Shown one piece after another: positions 55,204 through 63,913 of a stretch of 64,000 nt of DNA; position 1 is the stretch's first letter; each line of letters starts with the position of its first letter. The notes under the pieces were generated by a model that was given only the letters and a program-made list of their open reading frames with translations, did not search any database and was not told the DNA's origin. A program made the position numbers and the translations under genes. The DNA lies in assembly GCA_028285035.1 (NCBI GenBank), contig JANQQF010000047.1, positions 106,660-170,659 on the forward strand, given 5' to 3'. Origin of the DNA: Phycisphaerae bacterium. GTDB taxonomy: Bacteria; Chloroflexota; Anaerolineae; 4572-78; J111.

Positions 55204-55994
55204 ATGACTTATCAATTTATTGATCTAACCATTACTGACGAAATTGCCGAAATCACCCTTGATCAACCGAAGAAGCGCAACCCGCTTTCTTTTGAGATGA
55301 TCGCAGAGTTGACCAATGTTTTTAAGATGATGATGTATGATAGCGAAGCGGTCGGGATTGTGTTAGCTGGAAATGGCCCTGCTTTTTGCTCTGGGCATGA
55401 TTTCAATGATATGGTTGACCAAGATTTATCAACGATGCGCCGTTTGATGCATTCGTGTAGCGAGTTGATGCAATTGATTCACGCCGTGCCACAACCCGTT
55501 GTGGCGAAGGTGCATGGCCCGGCCTACGGGGCAGGGTGTCAACTGGCTTTGACTTGTGATATGGTTGTTGCAGGGAGGACGCTGTTTTTCGTACGCCCGG
55601 TGGGGTGGGCGGCTGGTTTTGTATCACCCCGATGGTCGCCTTGACGCGGGCTGTGGGGCGTAAGCGGGCCTTGGAGATGTTGATGACAGGGGATCCGATT
55701 TCAGCCACTTTGGCCGCTGAGTGGGGAATGATTAATCGGGCTGTGCCTGCCGATCGATTGAATGAGGAAACATGGCAATTGATTTGTCGGTCTACCCGAG
55801 GCAGCCGGGTGATGAAAGGCATTGGTAAACACGCATTCTATGCTCAAATCGATCTGGATGAAAGCCGAGCCTACCAATATGCCGCCGAACTGATGGCCTC
55901 GACAGGGACGATGCCCCATGCTCAAGAACGAATGCAAGCCTTCGTTGAGAAACGGAAACCTGTTTTTGAACCAAATAAAGTTGGAAAGTTTTAG
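55204..55994 (+). pseudogene. Enoyl-CoA hydratase/isomerase gene with a single-base frameshift
   Basis: ATG at 55204 after AAAGGAACAATCGA. The first frame reads EIAEITLDQPKKRNPLSFEM and CSGHDFNDMVDQDLSTMRRL, then PAYGAGCQLALTCDMVVAG, and loses homology near 55575. The second frame, 55605-55994, continues FCITPMVALTRAVGRKRALE and MLMTGDPISATLAAEWGMIN. Adding one G in the GGG run at about 55574-55576 restores a continuous crotonase of about 263 residues (GEDAVF, TPGG, VGGWFCITPM). This is either a true recent mutation or a homopolymer sequencing error. The enzyme would hydrate or isomerise enoyl-CoA thioesters. Confidence 0.85.
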
Positions 55995-56047
55995 TCATTT
56001 ATTTGTGTTTTGGGCAATTGAAAAAATGTGATTTTAGGAGGGAACCA

Positions 56048-57040
56048 ATGGAATACACATATTTAGGAAAAACTGGGGTTCAAGTCTCAAGTTTGTGCTT
56101 TGGTACGATGTCGTTTGGGGGTGATGCTGACGAAGAAACGTCGATCGCCATGTTCAATCGTTGTCGAGAGGCCGGAATCAACTTCTTTGATTGTGCCAAT
56201 GTGTATCAAGGCGGCGTATCGGAAGGGATTTTGGGTAAGTTGATCCAAGATTGTCGTGATGAGGTGGTCATCACTAGCAAAGTTTACTTCCCAATGGGGG
56301 AGGATCGCAACGCACGTGGCTCAAGTCGTAAACATATTCAACGGGCTGTCGAAAATAGCTTACGCCGGTTGAATACGGATTACATCGACGTGTACTTCCT
56401 GCACCGTTTTGATGAGAAAACTCCCTTGGAGGAAACCCTGCGGGTGCTGGATGATTTGGTCCGACAGGGAAAAATTCTCTACCCTGCGGCGAGTAACTTT
56501 GCTGCGTGGCAAGTGGCCAAGGGGCTGGGGATTTCGACTCGGGAAGGGTTGGCCCGATTTGAATGTCTCCAGCCCATGTATAACGTGGCCAAACGGCAAG
56601 CCGAAGTTGAACTGCTACCCATGGCTGAGTCGGAACAAGTCGGCGTGATTCCCTATAACCCACTGGGTGGCGGTCTTTTGACCGGAAAGTATGGCATCAA
56701 CAAGCGACCGAATGCGGGTCGAATTGTTGAAAACAAAATGTATGGCACCCGCTATGGGGATGAATTAGTGTATCAAATTGCAGATGACTTTGTGCAATTT
56801 GCCCAGGAGCGTGGCTACGATCCCGTTGCTCTTTCAGTCGCTTGGGTAGCCAGCCACCCAGCGGTGACCGCTCCTATTCTTGGGGCCCGAAATGTTGCCC
56901 AATTGGAAGGTTCGCTCAAATCAGTAGACATCGAGATGACCCCAGAACTTCGTGCTGAAATTTCTGCATTATCACCAGAGCCTCCACCCGCGACCGATCG
57001 TAATGAAGAGAGAACGTCCAATAGCTTCAAAGTAAGATGA
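56048..57040 (+). CDS. Aldo/keto reductase
   Basis: 330 residues from the ATG at 56048, placed by AGGAGGGAACCA. MEYTYLGKTGVQVSSLCFGT, NFFDCANVYQGGVSEGILGK (catalytic Asp and Tyr), VVITSKVYFPMGEDRNARGS (Lys), YIDVYFLHRFDEKTPLEETL (His), and the NADPH-site end APILGARNVAQLEGSLKSVD. A typical NADPH-dependent AKR of the voltage-gated-channel-beta-like branch. The altronate-dehydratase-like gene follows by 78 bases, so a sugar-acid pathway is possible. Confidence 0.93.
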   Translation: MEYTYLGKTGVQVSSLCFGTMSFGGDADEETSIAMFNRCREAGINFFDCANVYQGGVSEGILGKLIQDCRDEVVITSKVYFPMGEDRNARGSSRKHIQRAVENSLRRLNTDYIDVYFLHRFDEKTPLEETLRVLDDLVRQGKILYPAASNFAAWQVAKGLGISTREGLARFECLQPMYNVAKRQAEVELLPMAESEQVGVIPYNPLGGGLLTGKYGINKRPNAGRIVENKMYGTRYGDELVYQIADDFVQFAQERGYDPVALSVAWVASHPAVTAPILGARNVAQLEGSLKSVDIEMTPELRAEISALSPEPPPATDRNEERTSNSFKVR

Positions 57041-57042
57041 TT

Positions 57043-57100
57043 CAATTTACGATTATTTTGAATAGATTTTTCGTAAATCGTAAATCTGAAATCGTAAATC
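57043..57100. repeat. AATCGTAAAT-type word repeats between the aldo/keto reductase and dehydratase genes
   Basis: AATTTACGATT followed by TCGTAAATCGTAAATC and AATCGTAAATC: an inverted and tandem arrangement of one short word. The same word is found upstream of 48956. It fills most of the 78-base gap. Confidence 0.45.
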
Positions 57101-57118
57101 CTAGATAAGGACAAATCA

Positions 57119-59821
57119 ATGCCAAATCTCATTCCATTTCATAATGTTGCTCGCTTGCCGATGCCCGATGATAACGTGGCAATTGCTACACAACGACTGG
57201 AAGTAGGCACCGAAATCAACCACCAAGACGAACAGTTTAGGCTCAATCACACCGTTCTTGAAGGGCATCGCTTTGCCATCAAGTCGATTGCGACTGGGGA
57301 GGCGTTACTCTCGTGGGGGCTACCATTTGGGCAGGCGATACAAGCCATTGAGCCAGGACATTATGTTTGTAATGCCGGAATGCTCGAAGCTTTGGCTGGC
57401 CGTCGAATCGATTTTGCTCTGCCAGCCACGGCCAACTTTGCCGATAACATTCAACCATTTGTGCTGGATGAGGCCACCTTTGTCAGTGCCCCAGCCCTGC
57501 CTCGTTATGAGCAAGAACGAACATTTCTAGGCTATCGTCGGAACGGAGGGCGTGGCGTAGGTACTCGCAATTATATCATTTTGCTGGGGACGACCTCTCG
57601 CACAGGTAGTTTTGTGAAGCAGCTAGAAACCCGGTTGAAAGATATTGCCATAGATTGTCCTAATATCGATGGGATTGTCGCCGTGGCCCACACTGAAGGG
57701 GATGTTGCCCAGCCTAACAACCGTGACTTGCTGCTGCGAACGTTGGCAGGCTTTATGACTCATCCCAATGTAGGGGCTGTGCTCGCGGTTGATTATGGAT
57801 TGGAGGCCATCAATAACGAGATCTTGCGCACTTACTTACTTGAACAAGGCTATCCACTTAATCAGGTGTTGCATCATTTTCTGTCATTAAACGGTGGTTT
57901 TGAAGCGAGTTTAGCGTCGGGACAGGCTGTGGTTGAGGGGTGGCTAGATCAGGTCAACGGAATGGAACGGGCACCTGAGTCGGTGGCAAACTTGAAAATC
58001 GCGTTACAATGTGGTGGCTCAGATGCCTTTTCGGGTGTATCTGGCAATCCGTTGGCTGCTTGGGTTGCCAAAGAGGTTATCCGATATGGCGGCTCAGCCA
58101 ACCTAGCCGAAACCGATGAGCTGATTGGAGCGGAACCTTACGCTTTGCAAAAAGTGCGTGACCTGCCAACCGCTAAGAAATTCTTGGGAATGATCGAACG
58201 ATTCAAAGAGCGTGTGTCGTGGCACGGCACCACTGCAGAGGGTAATCCATCTGGTGGGAATAAATTTCGGGGGCTATACAATATTTCGCTAAAGTCTATT
58301 GGGGCCGCGATGAAGCGTCATCCTGATGTCCGGCTTGATGCGGCGATTGAGTATGGTGAGCCGATGACTGAACCGGGCTACTATTTTATGGATAGCCCAG
58401 GGAATGACTTGGAAAGTATTGCTGGACAAATTGCCTCGGGCTGCAACGTAATTTTCTTTGTCACGGGTAATGGTTCGATTACCAATTTCCCTTTTGCCCC
58501 AACCCTCAAAATTGTGACCACCTCACATCGTTTTGAAATGTTGGATCAGGATATGGATGTGAATGCGGGCCGTTATTTGGATGGTATGCCGATGAATGAG
58601 TTAGGGCAGGAGATGTTCGATCAAACAATTGCGGTTGCTTCGGGAACACGAAGTGTCGGTGAGCAGGCGGGCCACGCTCAGGTGCAGATTTGGCGGGATT
58701 GGGCCCAATCAAATGCCCAACAATTGGAGGTTGTGCTTGATACACCTGCCCCAAATGGTGCGAGTATCCCTATTGATCTCAGTGAGATTGCTGCGTCACC
58801 AATCCAATTTCAAGCTGTACGAACTGACCGAGGGGTTAGTCTTGATCAAGTGGGGTTGATTTTGCCCACCAGTCTCTGCTCCGGCCAAATTGCCAAAATG
58901 ACTGTGAATCAACTCAACCAACAAGCCTTAGGTCAATCCCAAGGCCTGTCTCGTTTTGTTTCACTAGTGCACACAGAAGGCTGCGGCGTCGCTGGAAAAA
59001 CGGCGGATATGATTTATAACCGAACATTGTTGGGCTACCTTACCCATCCTTTGGTAAAACATTGTTTGCTGCTGGAACACGGCTGCGAGAAGACGCACAA
59101 TGACTATATGCGGAATCAGCTTACGGTAGCGGGTGTGGATGCCGAGCAATTTGGTTGGGCCAGTATTCAGTTGGATGGGGGCATCGAAGCCGTAATGGAG
59201 AAGATAGAAGGCTGGTTTGTCGATCAGGTCTCTCAAATGCCCTCACCCGAATTTGAAGACGTTGGTCTTGAAAATCTCAGGGTTGGGGTCATCAACGCGG
59301 GGCAGATTTCGGCCTCAGCCTCGCGGGCCTTGGCTCAATTCACCCAGATCATCGTGGGGGCTGGAGGTACGGTTGTTGTGCCACAATTGAGTGATCTTTT
59401 AGCTGATCCGGGTTTTCGAGATGTATTACAGTTAGGTAAGCAGATCCCGCCTTCTCTTACGCATAGCGAACAGTTTGTGCAATCTGGTTTTCATGTGATG
59501 GAGACACCATCTGGTCATTGGATTGAAACTTTGACCGGCATGGCCGCGACCGGCGTTGAGCTAATTGTCGCTCATCTTGGTACGCCGCCAATGCCGGGAC
59601 ACCCCTTGGTGCCTGTTATCCAAATCACGGCTGATGAAACCATTCAACAACGATTTGCGCCTGACCTTGATTTGATGTTAAGGGAAGATACTGATTTGTG
59701 GCCCGAACAGATTTTAGAACATTTGATTGATGTGATTGAAAAACGACATCAACCAAAATTAACACAACAAGGTAATGTCGATTTTCAAATCTCACGTGGG
59801 TTATTAGGCGTGTCGATGTAA
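57119..59821 (+). CDS. UxaA-family altronate/galactarate dehydratase-like protein with a second N-terminal-type domain
   Basis: 900 residues, ATG start after AAGGACAAATCA; the family is usually about 500. Residues 1-95 form an SAF domain (LNHTVLEGHRFAIKSIATGE). Then an altronate-dehydratase region, GYRRNGGRGVGTRNYIILLG and ALQCGGSDAFSGVSGNPLAA, to about 560. From about 580 a second dehydratase N-domain-like region follows (ILPTSLCSGQIAKMTVNQLN, VHTEGCGVAGKTADMIYNRT, LLLEHGCEKTHNDY). The first copy reads HTEGD and DYGLE where the second keeps HTEGC and HGCE, so the metal-type Cys are present only in the second. The reaction is likely sugar-acid dehydration; the substrate is unknown. Confidence 0.85.
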   Translation: MPNLIPFHNVARLPMPDDNVAIATQRLEVGTEINHQDEQFRLNHTVLEGHRFAIKSIATGEALLSWGLPFGQAIQAIEPGHYVCNAGMLEALAGRRIDFALPATANFADNIQPFVLDEATFVSAPALPRYEQERTFLGYRRNGGRGVGTRNYIILLGTTSRTGSFVKQLETRLKDIAIDCPNIDGIVAVAHTEGDVAQPNNRDLLLRTLAGFMTHPNVGAVLAVDYGLEAINNEILRTYLLEQGYPLNQVLHHFLSLNGGFEASLASGQAVVEGWLDQVNGMERAPESVANLKIALQCGGSDAFSGVSGNPLAAWVAKEVIRYGGSANLAETDELIGAEPYALQKVRDLPTAKKFLGMIERFKERVSWHGTTAEGNPSGGNKFRGLYNISLKSIGAAMKRHPDVRLDAAIEYGEPMTEPGYYFMDSPGNDLESIAGQIASGCNVIFFVTGNGSITNFPFAPTLKIVTTSHRFEMLDQDMDVNAGRYLDGMPMNELGQEMFDQTIAVASGTRSVGEQAGHAQVQIWRDWAQSNAQQLEVVLDTPAPNGASIPIDLSEIAASPIQFQAVRTDRGVSLDQVGLILPTSLCSGQIAKMTVNQLNQQALGQSQGLSRFVSLVHTEGCGVAGKTADMIYNRTLLGYLTHPLVKHCLLLEHGCEKTHNDYMRNQLTVAGVDAEQFGWASIQLDGGIEAVMEKIEGWFVDQVSQMPSPEFEDVGLENLRVGVINAGQISASASRALAQFTQIIVGAGGTVVVPQLSDLLADPGFRDVLQLGKQIPPSLTHSEQFVQSGFHVMETPSGHWIETLTGMAATGVELIVAHLGTPPMPGHPLVPVIQITADETIQQRFAPDLDLMLREDTDLWPEQILEHLIDVIEKRHQPKLTQQGNVDFQISRGLLGVSM

Positions 59822-60070
59822 GGTATCAGGCGTACCAATGCTCACTGTTAATTTGTTGTGGATTTGTGACGACCGTTGCAAAGGTGTAATGAGTATTTGC
59901 TCTGGAAGAAAGATTGCAATAATATTGTGATACCTAAAGTGCATAAACATTTGGAATATGTTACGTTTGTAATCAGCACCTGACTCCAATTACTACATTT
60001 CCCAAGTAATCCCCTGTCTACAAAGTCGTATTTTATAATCAAATATATTTATAACAAGGAGAGTTATCGT

Positions 60071-60526
60071 ATGAGCAAGGAATTAGCCAAAGGAATTACC
60101 CCTAATGGTCAAGGGGAAGAGGGAACGCAGGTCCTAAACATCCTTGGACAGAAGTATTATATAAAAGCGCTTTGTGAAACGACGTTTGCTTTTGAAACCA
60201 ATAGTGAACCTGGGCAATTTGTGCCTGTTCATATTCATCCAACCCAAGATGAGTTTATTCTTGTGCAAGAAGGCCGCTTGGACTTAAAGCTAGACGGCAA
60301 GTGGGTGCAGGCGAATGCAGGGGATTTGGTACGGATGCCAAAAGGAATTCCGCATGGCTACTTTAACAAATCGGATGAACCCGTCCGTGCTTTATTCTGG
60401 GTTTCCCCAACCCGTAAATTAGAAGAACTCTTTCAAAAAATTCATGATCTGACTGACCCGGAAGAAGTCGTACGAATTTCGGCTGAACACGAGGTTGAGT
60501 TCTTGCCCCCTGAGGCAAATGAGTAA
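60071..60526 (+). CDS. Cupin-domain protein
   Basis: 151 residues, ATG start after AAGGAGAGTTATCGT. GQFVPVHIHPTQDEFILVQE, GRLDLKLDGKWVQANAGDLV and RMPKGIPHGYFNKSDEPVRA form a single cupin with metal-binding His in HIHP, Glu in DEF and His in PHGYF. These small cupins act as dioxygenases, isomerases or sensors. The decayed hydrolase gene follows by 10 bases, so they may once have formed an operon. Confidence 0.9.
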   Translation: MSKELAKGITPNGQGEEGTQVLNILGQKYYIKALCETTFAFETNSEPGQFVPVHIHPTQDEFILVQEGRLDLKLDGKWVQANAGDLVRMPKGIPHGYFNKSDEPVRALFWVSPTRKLEELFQKIHDLTDPEEVVRISAEHEVEFLPPEANE

Positions 60527-60536
60527 AGATTAATCG

Positions 60537-61098
60537 ATGCCCATTTATAAAAATTATGATCAAGCTGAGCTAGATGCCCAGTACAACAATCGAGCCATGG
60601 TGCCAGAATTTGCCCAGTTGGATTTATCAAAATGTGGCAGAGTATGGTGGTGACCCTCACCAAATTCATATCTCGGGACATTCGGCTGGTGGGCATATGG
60701 TGGCAATGATGATGACCACAGCTTGGCCATCACTTGGTCAGAGTTTACCAATGAATTTGGTCAAGGGCGGTTGTGCTATTAGTGGGTTGTTTGATCTTAT
60801 CCCGGTTCAACGAAGTTATGTCAACGAAAACATTAGAATGGATGAAGCTACTGCTCAGCAAAATAGCCCAGTCTTAATGAGGCCCTCAACCCCTAATCCC
60901 CTAATAATTGCGGTCGGTGAGGCGGAGTCGGCTGAGTATCATGCCCAAAGTCAGGCCTTGGCTGAAGCTTGGTCTATCCAACCTAATATGATGTCGGTGC
61001 AGGTGATACCTGACGCTAATCACTTTTCGGTGTTAGAGGCGTTGGCTCAAACGGATGGGCTATTATTTCAGGCTATTTTGCGACAGATGAATGTGTGA
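60537..61098 (+). pseudogene. Decayed alpha/beta hydrolase (kynurenine formamidase-like) with internal deletion
   Basis: The N-terminal frame from ATG 60537 reads MPIYKNYDQAELDAQYNNRA then VPEFAQ, a typical start of arylformamidase-like hydrolases, and stops soon after. The C-terminal frame reads WIYQNVAEYGGDPHQIHISG HSAGGHM (nucleophile elbow GHSAGG) through PDANHFSVLEAL (catalytic His) to 61098. The central part with the HGG oxyanion motif (about 100 residues) is missing and the two parts are in different frames. A second ATG at 60574 gives a 174-residue frame that lacks the N-terminal fold, so a functional enzyme is unlikely. Confidence 0.8.
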
Positions 61099-61272
61099 CT
61101 CTCTTGCTATGGACACCAGGCAGCAACATGAGCGATGGCCTTAAAAGGTCTGTCAGTTATCTCTGCATCTTCCGCAAAGCCAGCTTTCGCGTGCACAAAG
61201 AGACATTTCAGTCCCGGTATCCAGTGCGATTTGCAGAACTTGGTTAGCTTAGCTTAGCTTGATTGGAGTGAT

Positions 61273-61698
61273 TTATTCAACAAACCGGTCTCTTTTGCGA
61301 TAGACCGTGGCTTGACTGCGGGCGATAACTTCGCCACTTTCTTTTTCGGTTACTGTGATTTCATAGAGAGCAGTGCGGCCACCCATATGTTGCTCTTTGG
61401 CTTCGGCAATCAGATGGGCGCCAGCGTAGGTAGCCTTGAGGAAACTGATGCTAACGTTGAGAGCGACGGCGGTTTGGCCGTGGGAATTGCTGGCCGCAGC
61501 AAAAGCGATGTCACCTAAGCTGAACACGAGACCACCGTGGGTGATGTTGTGGAAGTTAAGTTGTTCTTCGGAGACAGTCAAAGACACGCGACTATAGCCT
61601 GGTTCAATTGCTTCTATTGTCGCCCCCAAATAATTCGCGTAGGCATCTTTTTTGATATGAGCTTCAATCGCTGCCTGTTGTGATGGAGGCACGGTCAT
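61273..61698 (-). CDS. PaaI-family hotdog thioesterase
   Basis: 141 residues, ATG start. YLGATIEAIEPGYSRVSLTV, NITHGGLVFSLGDIAFAAAS (catalytic Asp/His region HGG...D), ISFLKATYAGAHLIAEAKEQ and GGRTALYEITVTE match the PaaI-like acyl-CoA thioesterases that release misprimed aromatic or acyl CoA esters. It is directly adjacent to the glycosyltransferase gene (no gap), so the two are co-transcribed, perhaps by chance. Confidence 0.9.
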   Translation of the reverse strand: MTVPPSQQAAIEAHIKKDAYANYLGATIEAIEPGYSRVSLTVSEEQLNFHNITHGGLVFSLGDIAFAAASNSHGQTAVALNVSISFLKATYAGAHLIAEAKEQHMGGRTALYEITVTEKESGEVIARSQATVYRKRDRFVE

Positions 61699-62973
61699 TT
61701 ACACATTCTCTGAGAATTGACGGGGGGATGTGCGGAGATTGTGAGCTGTGGGCAACGGTTTGCCAGCTAATAAGGCGTAGTAGACGGCCTCGATTTGTTC
61801 AATTGTGCCATTCCAAGAGTAGGAATTGATCACCCGTTGACGCAAGTAGCGCCCTAGACGCATTCGTTTGCCTGGGGTCAAATCAAGGGTGCGGGTCAAT
61901 GCTCCGACGAGAGCTTCACTGGTAACTTCTGTCGCATAAATTCCGCCCCGCCCTAAAAATTCACGGCTCACCGGCATATTGAAGGCCACCGTCGGTAAAC
62001 CTAGAGCCATATAATTCAGGATTTTCCCACTACCCTCAGTCGCTGAAATTTTTGGGGCAGCGGCAATATCGCCGAGCGCCAGATAACGGGGCGCTTCTTC
62101 ATATGGAATTTTTCCGGTGAGCGTGACATGCTGTGCGACGCCTAAGTCTTGAGCCATCTGATGGTATTTTGCTACGGCTGGATACCCCATCAGCAACAGA
62201 TGCAAATCATCACGACTTTGTGTTAAGGTTTGAACCGCCTGCAAGAGGAGGTCTACGCCTTGATACGCGGTCAACACGCCGAGGTAGACGATCAATTTTT
62301 TATCAGTCGGGATACCCAAACTAGCTTTGAGCTGAGCTTTCTCTTCGATAGAGAAGTTGTCTGGTGAGAACGTAGACGCATTGACACAATCGGGGGTGGG
62401 GTCTACTTTGCCCGCATTCACGTTGAACCGCTCGGTAAGCAAATGAGCCGCGTGGGTCGAACTGGTCAAGATAACATCGGAGGCGCGATTGATCCGCGTT
62501 TCCAACCAATGCAGAAATTTGTGAGCTAGACCATTGGGTTGTAAGAAGTTGTGGTCAATCATCTCCGAGGTGAGACTGCCCTGGAAATCAAACACGAGTG
62601 GTGCCCCAGTCAACCTGCTCAAAACCCAGCCAATCAAAGCCCCTTCGTGTAAGTGGGCGTGGATGATATCTGGTTTGTAACGGAGAACATAGAAGAAGGC
62701 CATAATGGACAGGAGGACGTCCAGGTAAATCTTGTGGCGGGAGGAGCCAACAATCACGCGGTAGTTGAAAGGGACACCCCAACAGCGACGGACATCAATC
62801 CCCTCAATATCACGCCCATTGGGGTAGGCCAGAATGGTCACCTTGTGCCCCTTGTTTTGGAGATTCCACACCTCCTCCAAAATTCGGACGTGGGCCCCAT
62901 AATCAGCAAAGAACATCGTCGGTGCCAACATCAAGATGTTGAGCGGTTTGTTTGATTCAGATTGATGCGTCAC
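61699..62973 (-). CDS. Glycosyltransferase family 4 protein
   Basis: 424 residues, GTG start. An N-terminal Rossmann fold (ILMLAPTMFFADYGAHVRIL, KPDIIHAHLHEGALIGWVLS) and a C-terminal GT-B domain (KKLIVYLGVLTAYQGVDLLL, VTLTGKIPYEEAPRYLALGD, GKILNYMALGLPTVAFNMPV, with the Glu of an EGSGK donor site). It transfers a sugar from an activated nucleotide donor, probably for cell-surface glycans; donor and acceptor are unknown. Confidence 0.92.
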   Translation of the reverse strand: MTHQSESNKPLNILMLAPTMFFADYGAHVRILEEVWNLQNKGHKVTILAYPNGRDIEGIDVRRCWGVPFNYRVIVGSSRHKIYLDVLLSIMAFFYVLRYKPDIIHAHLHEGALIGWVLSRLTGAPLVFDFQGSLTSEMIDHNFLQPNGLAHKFLHWLETRINRASDVILTSSTHAAHLLTERFNVNAGKVDPTPDCVNASTFSPDNFSIEEKAQLKASLGIPTDKKLIVYLGVLTAYQGVDLLLQAVQTLTQSRDDLHLLLMGYPAVAKYHQMAQDLGVAQHVTLTGKIPYEEAPRYLALGDIAAAPKISATEGSGKILNYMALGLPTVAFNMPVSREFLGRGGIYATEVTSEALVGALTRTLDLTPGKRMRLGRYLRQRVINSYSWNGTIEQIEAVYYALLAGKPLPTAHNLRTSPRQFSENV

Positions 62974-63283
62974 AGGCTGTGCCTCTTATCACAATTAGCT
63001 AAATTGTAATGCAAGCTAAAATGAAGCGCAAGAATGGGGATGGGGGAGGGTGCGTTTCAGTTATGGGGCAAGATTTGGACTCGAGCCTCAACTGGGAATA
63101 AATCCCCAGTCTAGTTTAGGGTGAAGCCTACTGAAGCAGGCTGCTGAGGGGTTTAGCCCCTTCAATCTATCATAGCGTGGCGGCTTTAGCCCCACGCTAT
63201 GGTCGGAGGCAACGTTGCCCCCAAACAGAAATGCACCCGTTGGGAGAAATAGGGTTTTTATTTTTGAGATATATTTGGAGTAT
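62974..63283. repeat. Palindromic intergenic repeat cluster
   Basis: This 310-base gap holds no gene but several palindromes: CTGGGAATAAATCCCCAG, AGCCTACTGAAGCAGGCT, GAGGGGTTTAGCCCCTTC, a ten-base stem CATAGCGTGG / CCACGCTATG at 63171-63201, and GGCAACGTTGCC at 63208-63219. The GGTTTAGCCCC-type words recall REP-like elements. Related palindromes occur at the right edge of the window. Confidence 0.6.
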
Positions 63284-63751
63284 TTATTCTGTATTGGTTT
63301 CTTCTTTTTGTGTGTCTGATGTTATAGGCTTTAATTTAGATACTGTAATATGCCCTAAAATAGGTATTCTTTTGATAGCTTCTATCATTAGAAGAAGAAA
63401 ATTTTCCTCATTTAGATTCTGATCATTTCGTAATTGTAGAGCCCCGATAACCATTAAAGCTAATAAACTTCCAATAATTACCAGGACAAAAATATATATG
63501 GAAACGCTCATTCCAATAACTGCAATTAAGGTCATCAAGATAATAATTACAATTAGATAAAATGAACCATTAATCCAAGGATTATTTACAACACTTGTTT
63601 CAGTAACCTGGGTGATTTTAGTTGTATCGTCTATATCTTCTGGAAGTGTGCCTCCAAGTGCACGAAACTTTACCTCAGCATCCTTTAACAATTTTTCGGT
63701 TTTTGACTGCTCTGATCTGGCTTGCTCAAATTCTGTGAAAGCTTTGTTCAT
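63284..63751 (-). CDS. Coiled-coil membrane protein, 5' end probably truncated
   Basis: 155 residues from the ATG at 63751, which has a weak ribosome site. The reading frame stays open upstream to 63910 with clear coiled-coil coding (NQLEKDLQDAKEDFNLAEEK, ANNHRAETQRTKRA) but contains no start codon, and a palindromic repeat begins at 63914. The gene therefore seems cut off by the repeat. The visible protein has a coiled coil, two adjacent transmembrane helices (INGSFYLIVIIILMTLIAVI, YIFVLVIIGSLLALMVIGAL) and a short basic tail. No family is recognised. AT-rich relative to its neighbours. Confidence 0.55.
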   Translation of the reverse strand: MNKAFTEFEQARSEQSKTEKLLKDAEVKFRALGGTLPEDIDDTTKITQVTETSVVNNPWINGSFYLIVIIILMTLIAVIGMSVSIYIFVLVIIGSLLALMVIGALQLRNDQNLNEENFLLLMIEAIKRIPILGHITVSKLKPITSDTQKEETNTE

Positions 63752-63913
63752 AGCCCTTTTTGTTCTTTGGGTTTCAGCTCTATGATTATTTGCTTTCTCT
63801 TCAGCTAAGTTGAAATCTTCTTTTGCATCCTGTAAGTCTTTTTCTAGCTGGTTTATATATTTTCGATGATTACGTAATTGTTCATTTATGTAATCTCGAT
63901 GATTTACTTTCTA

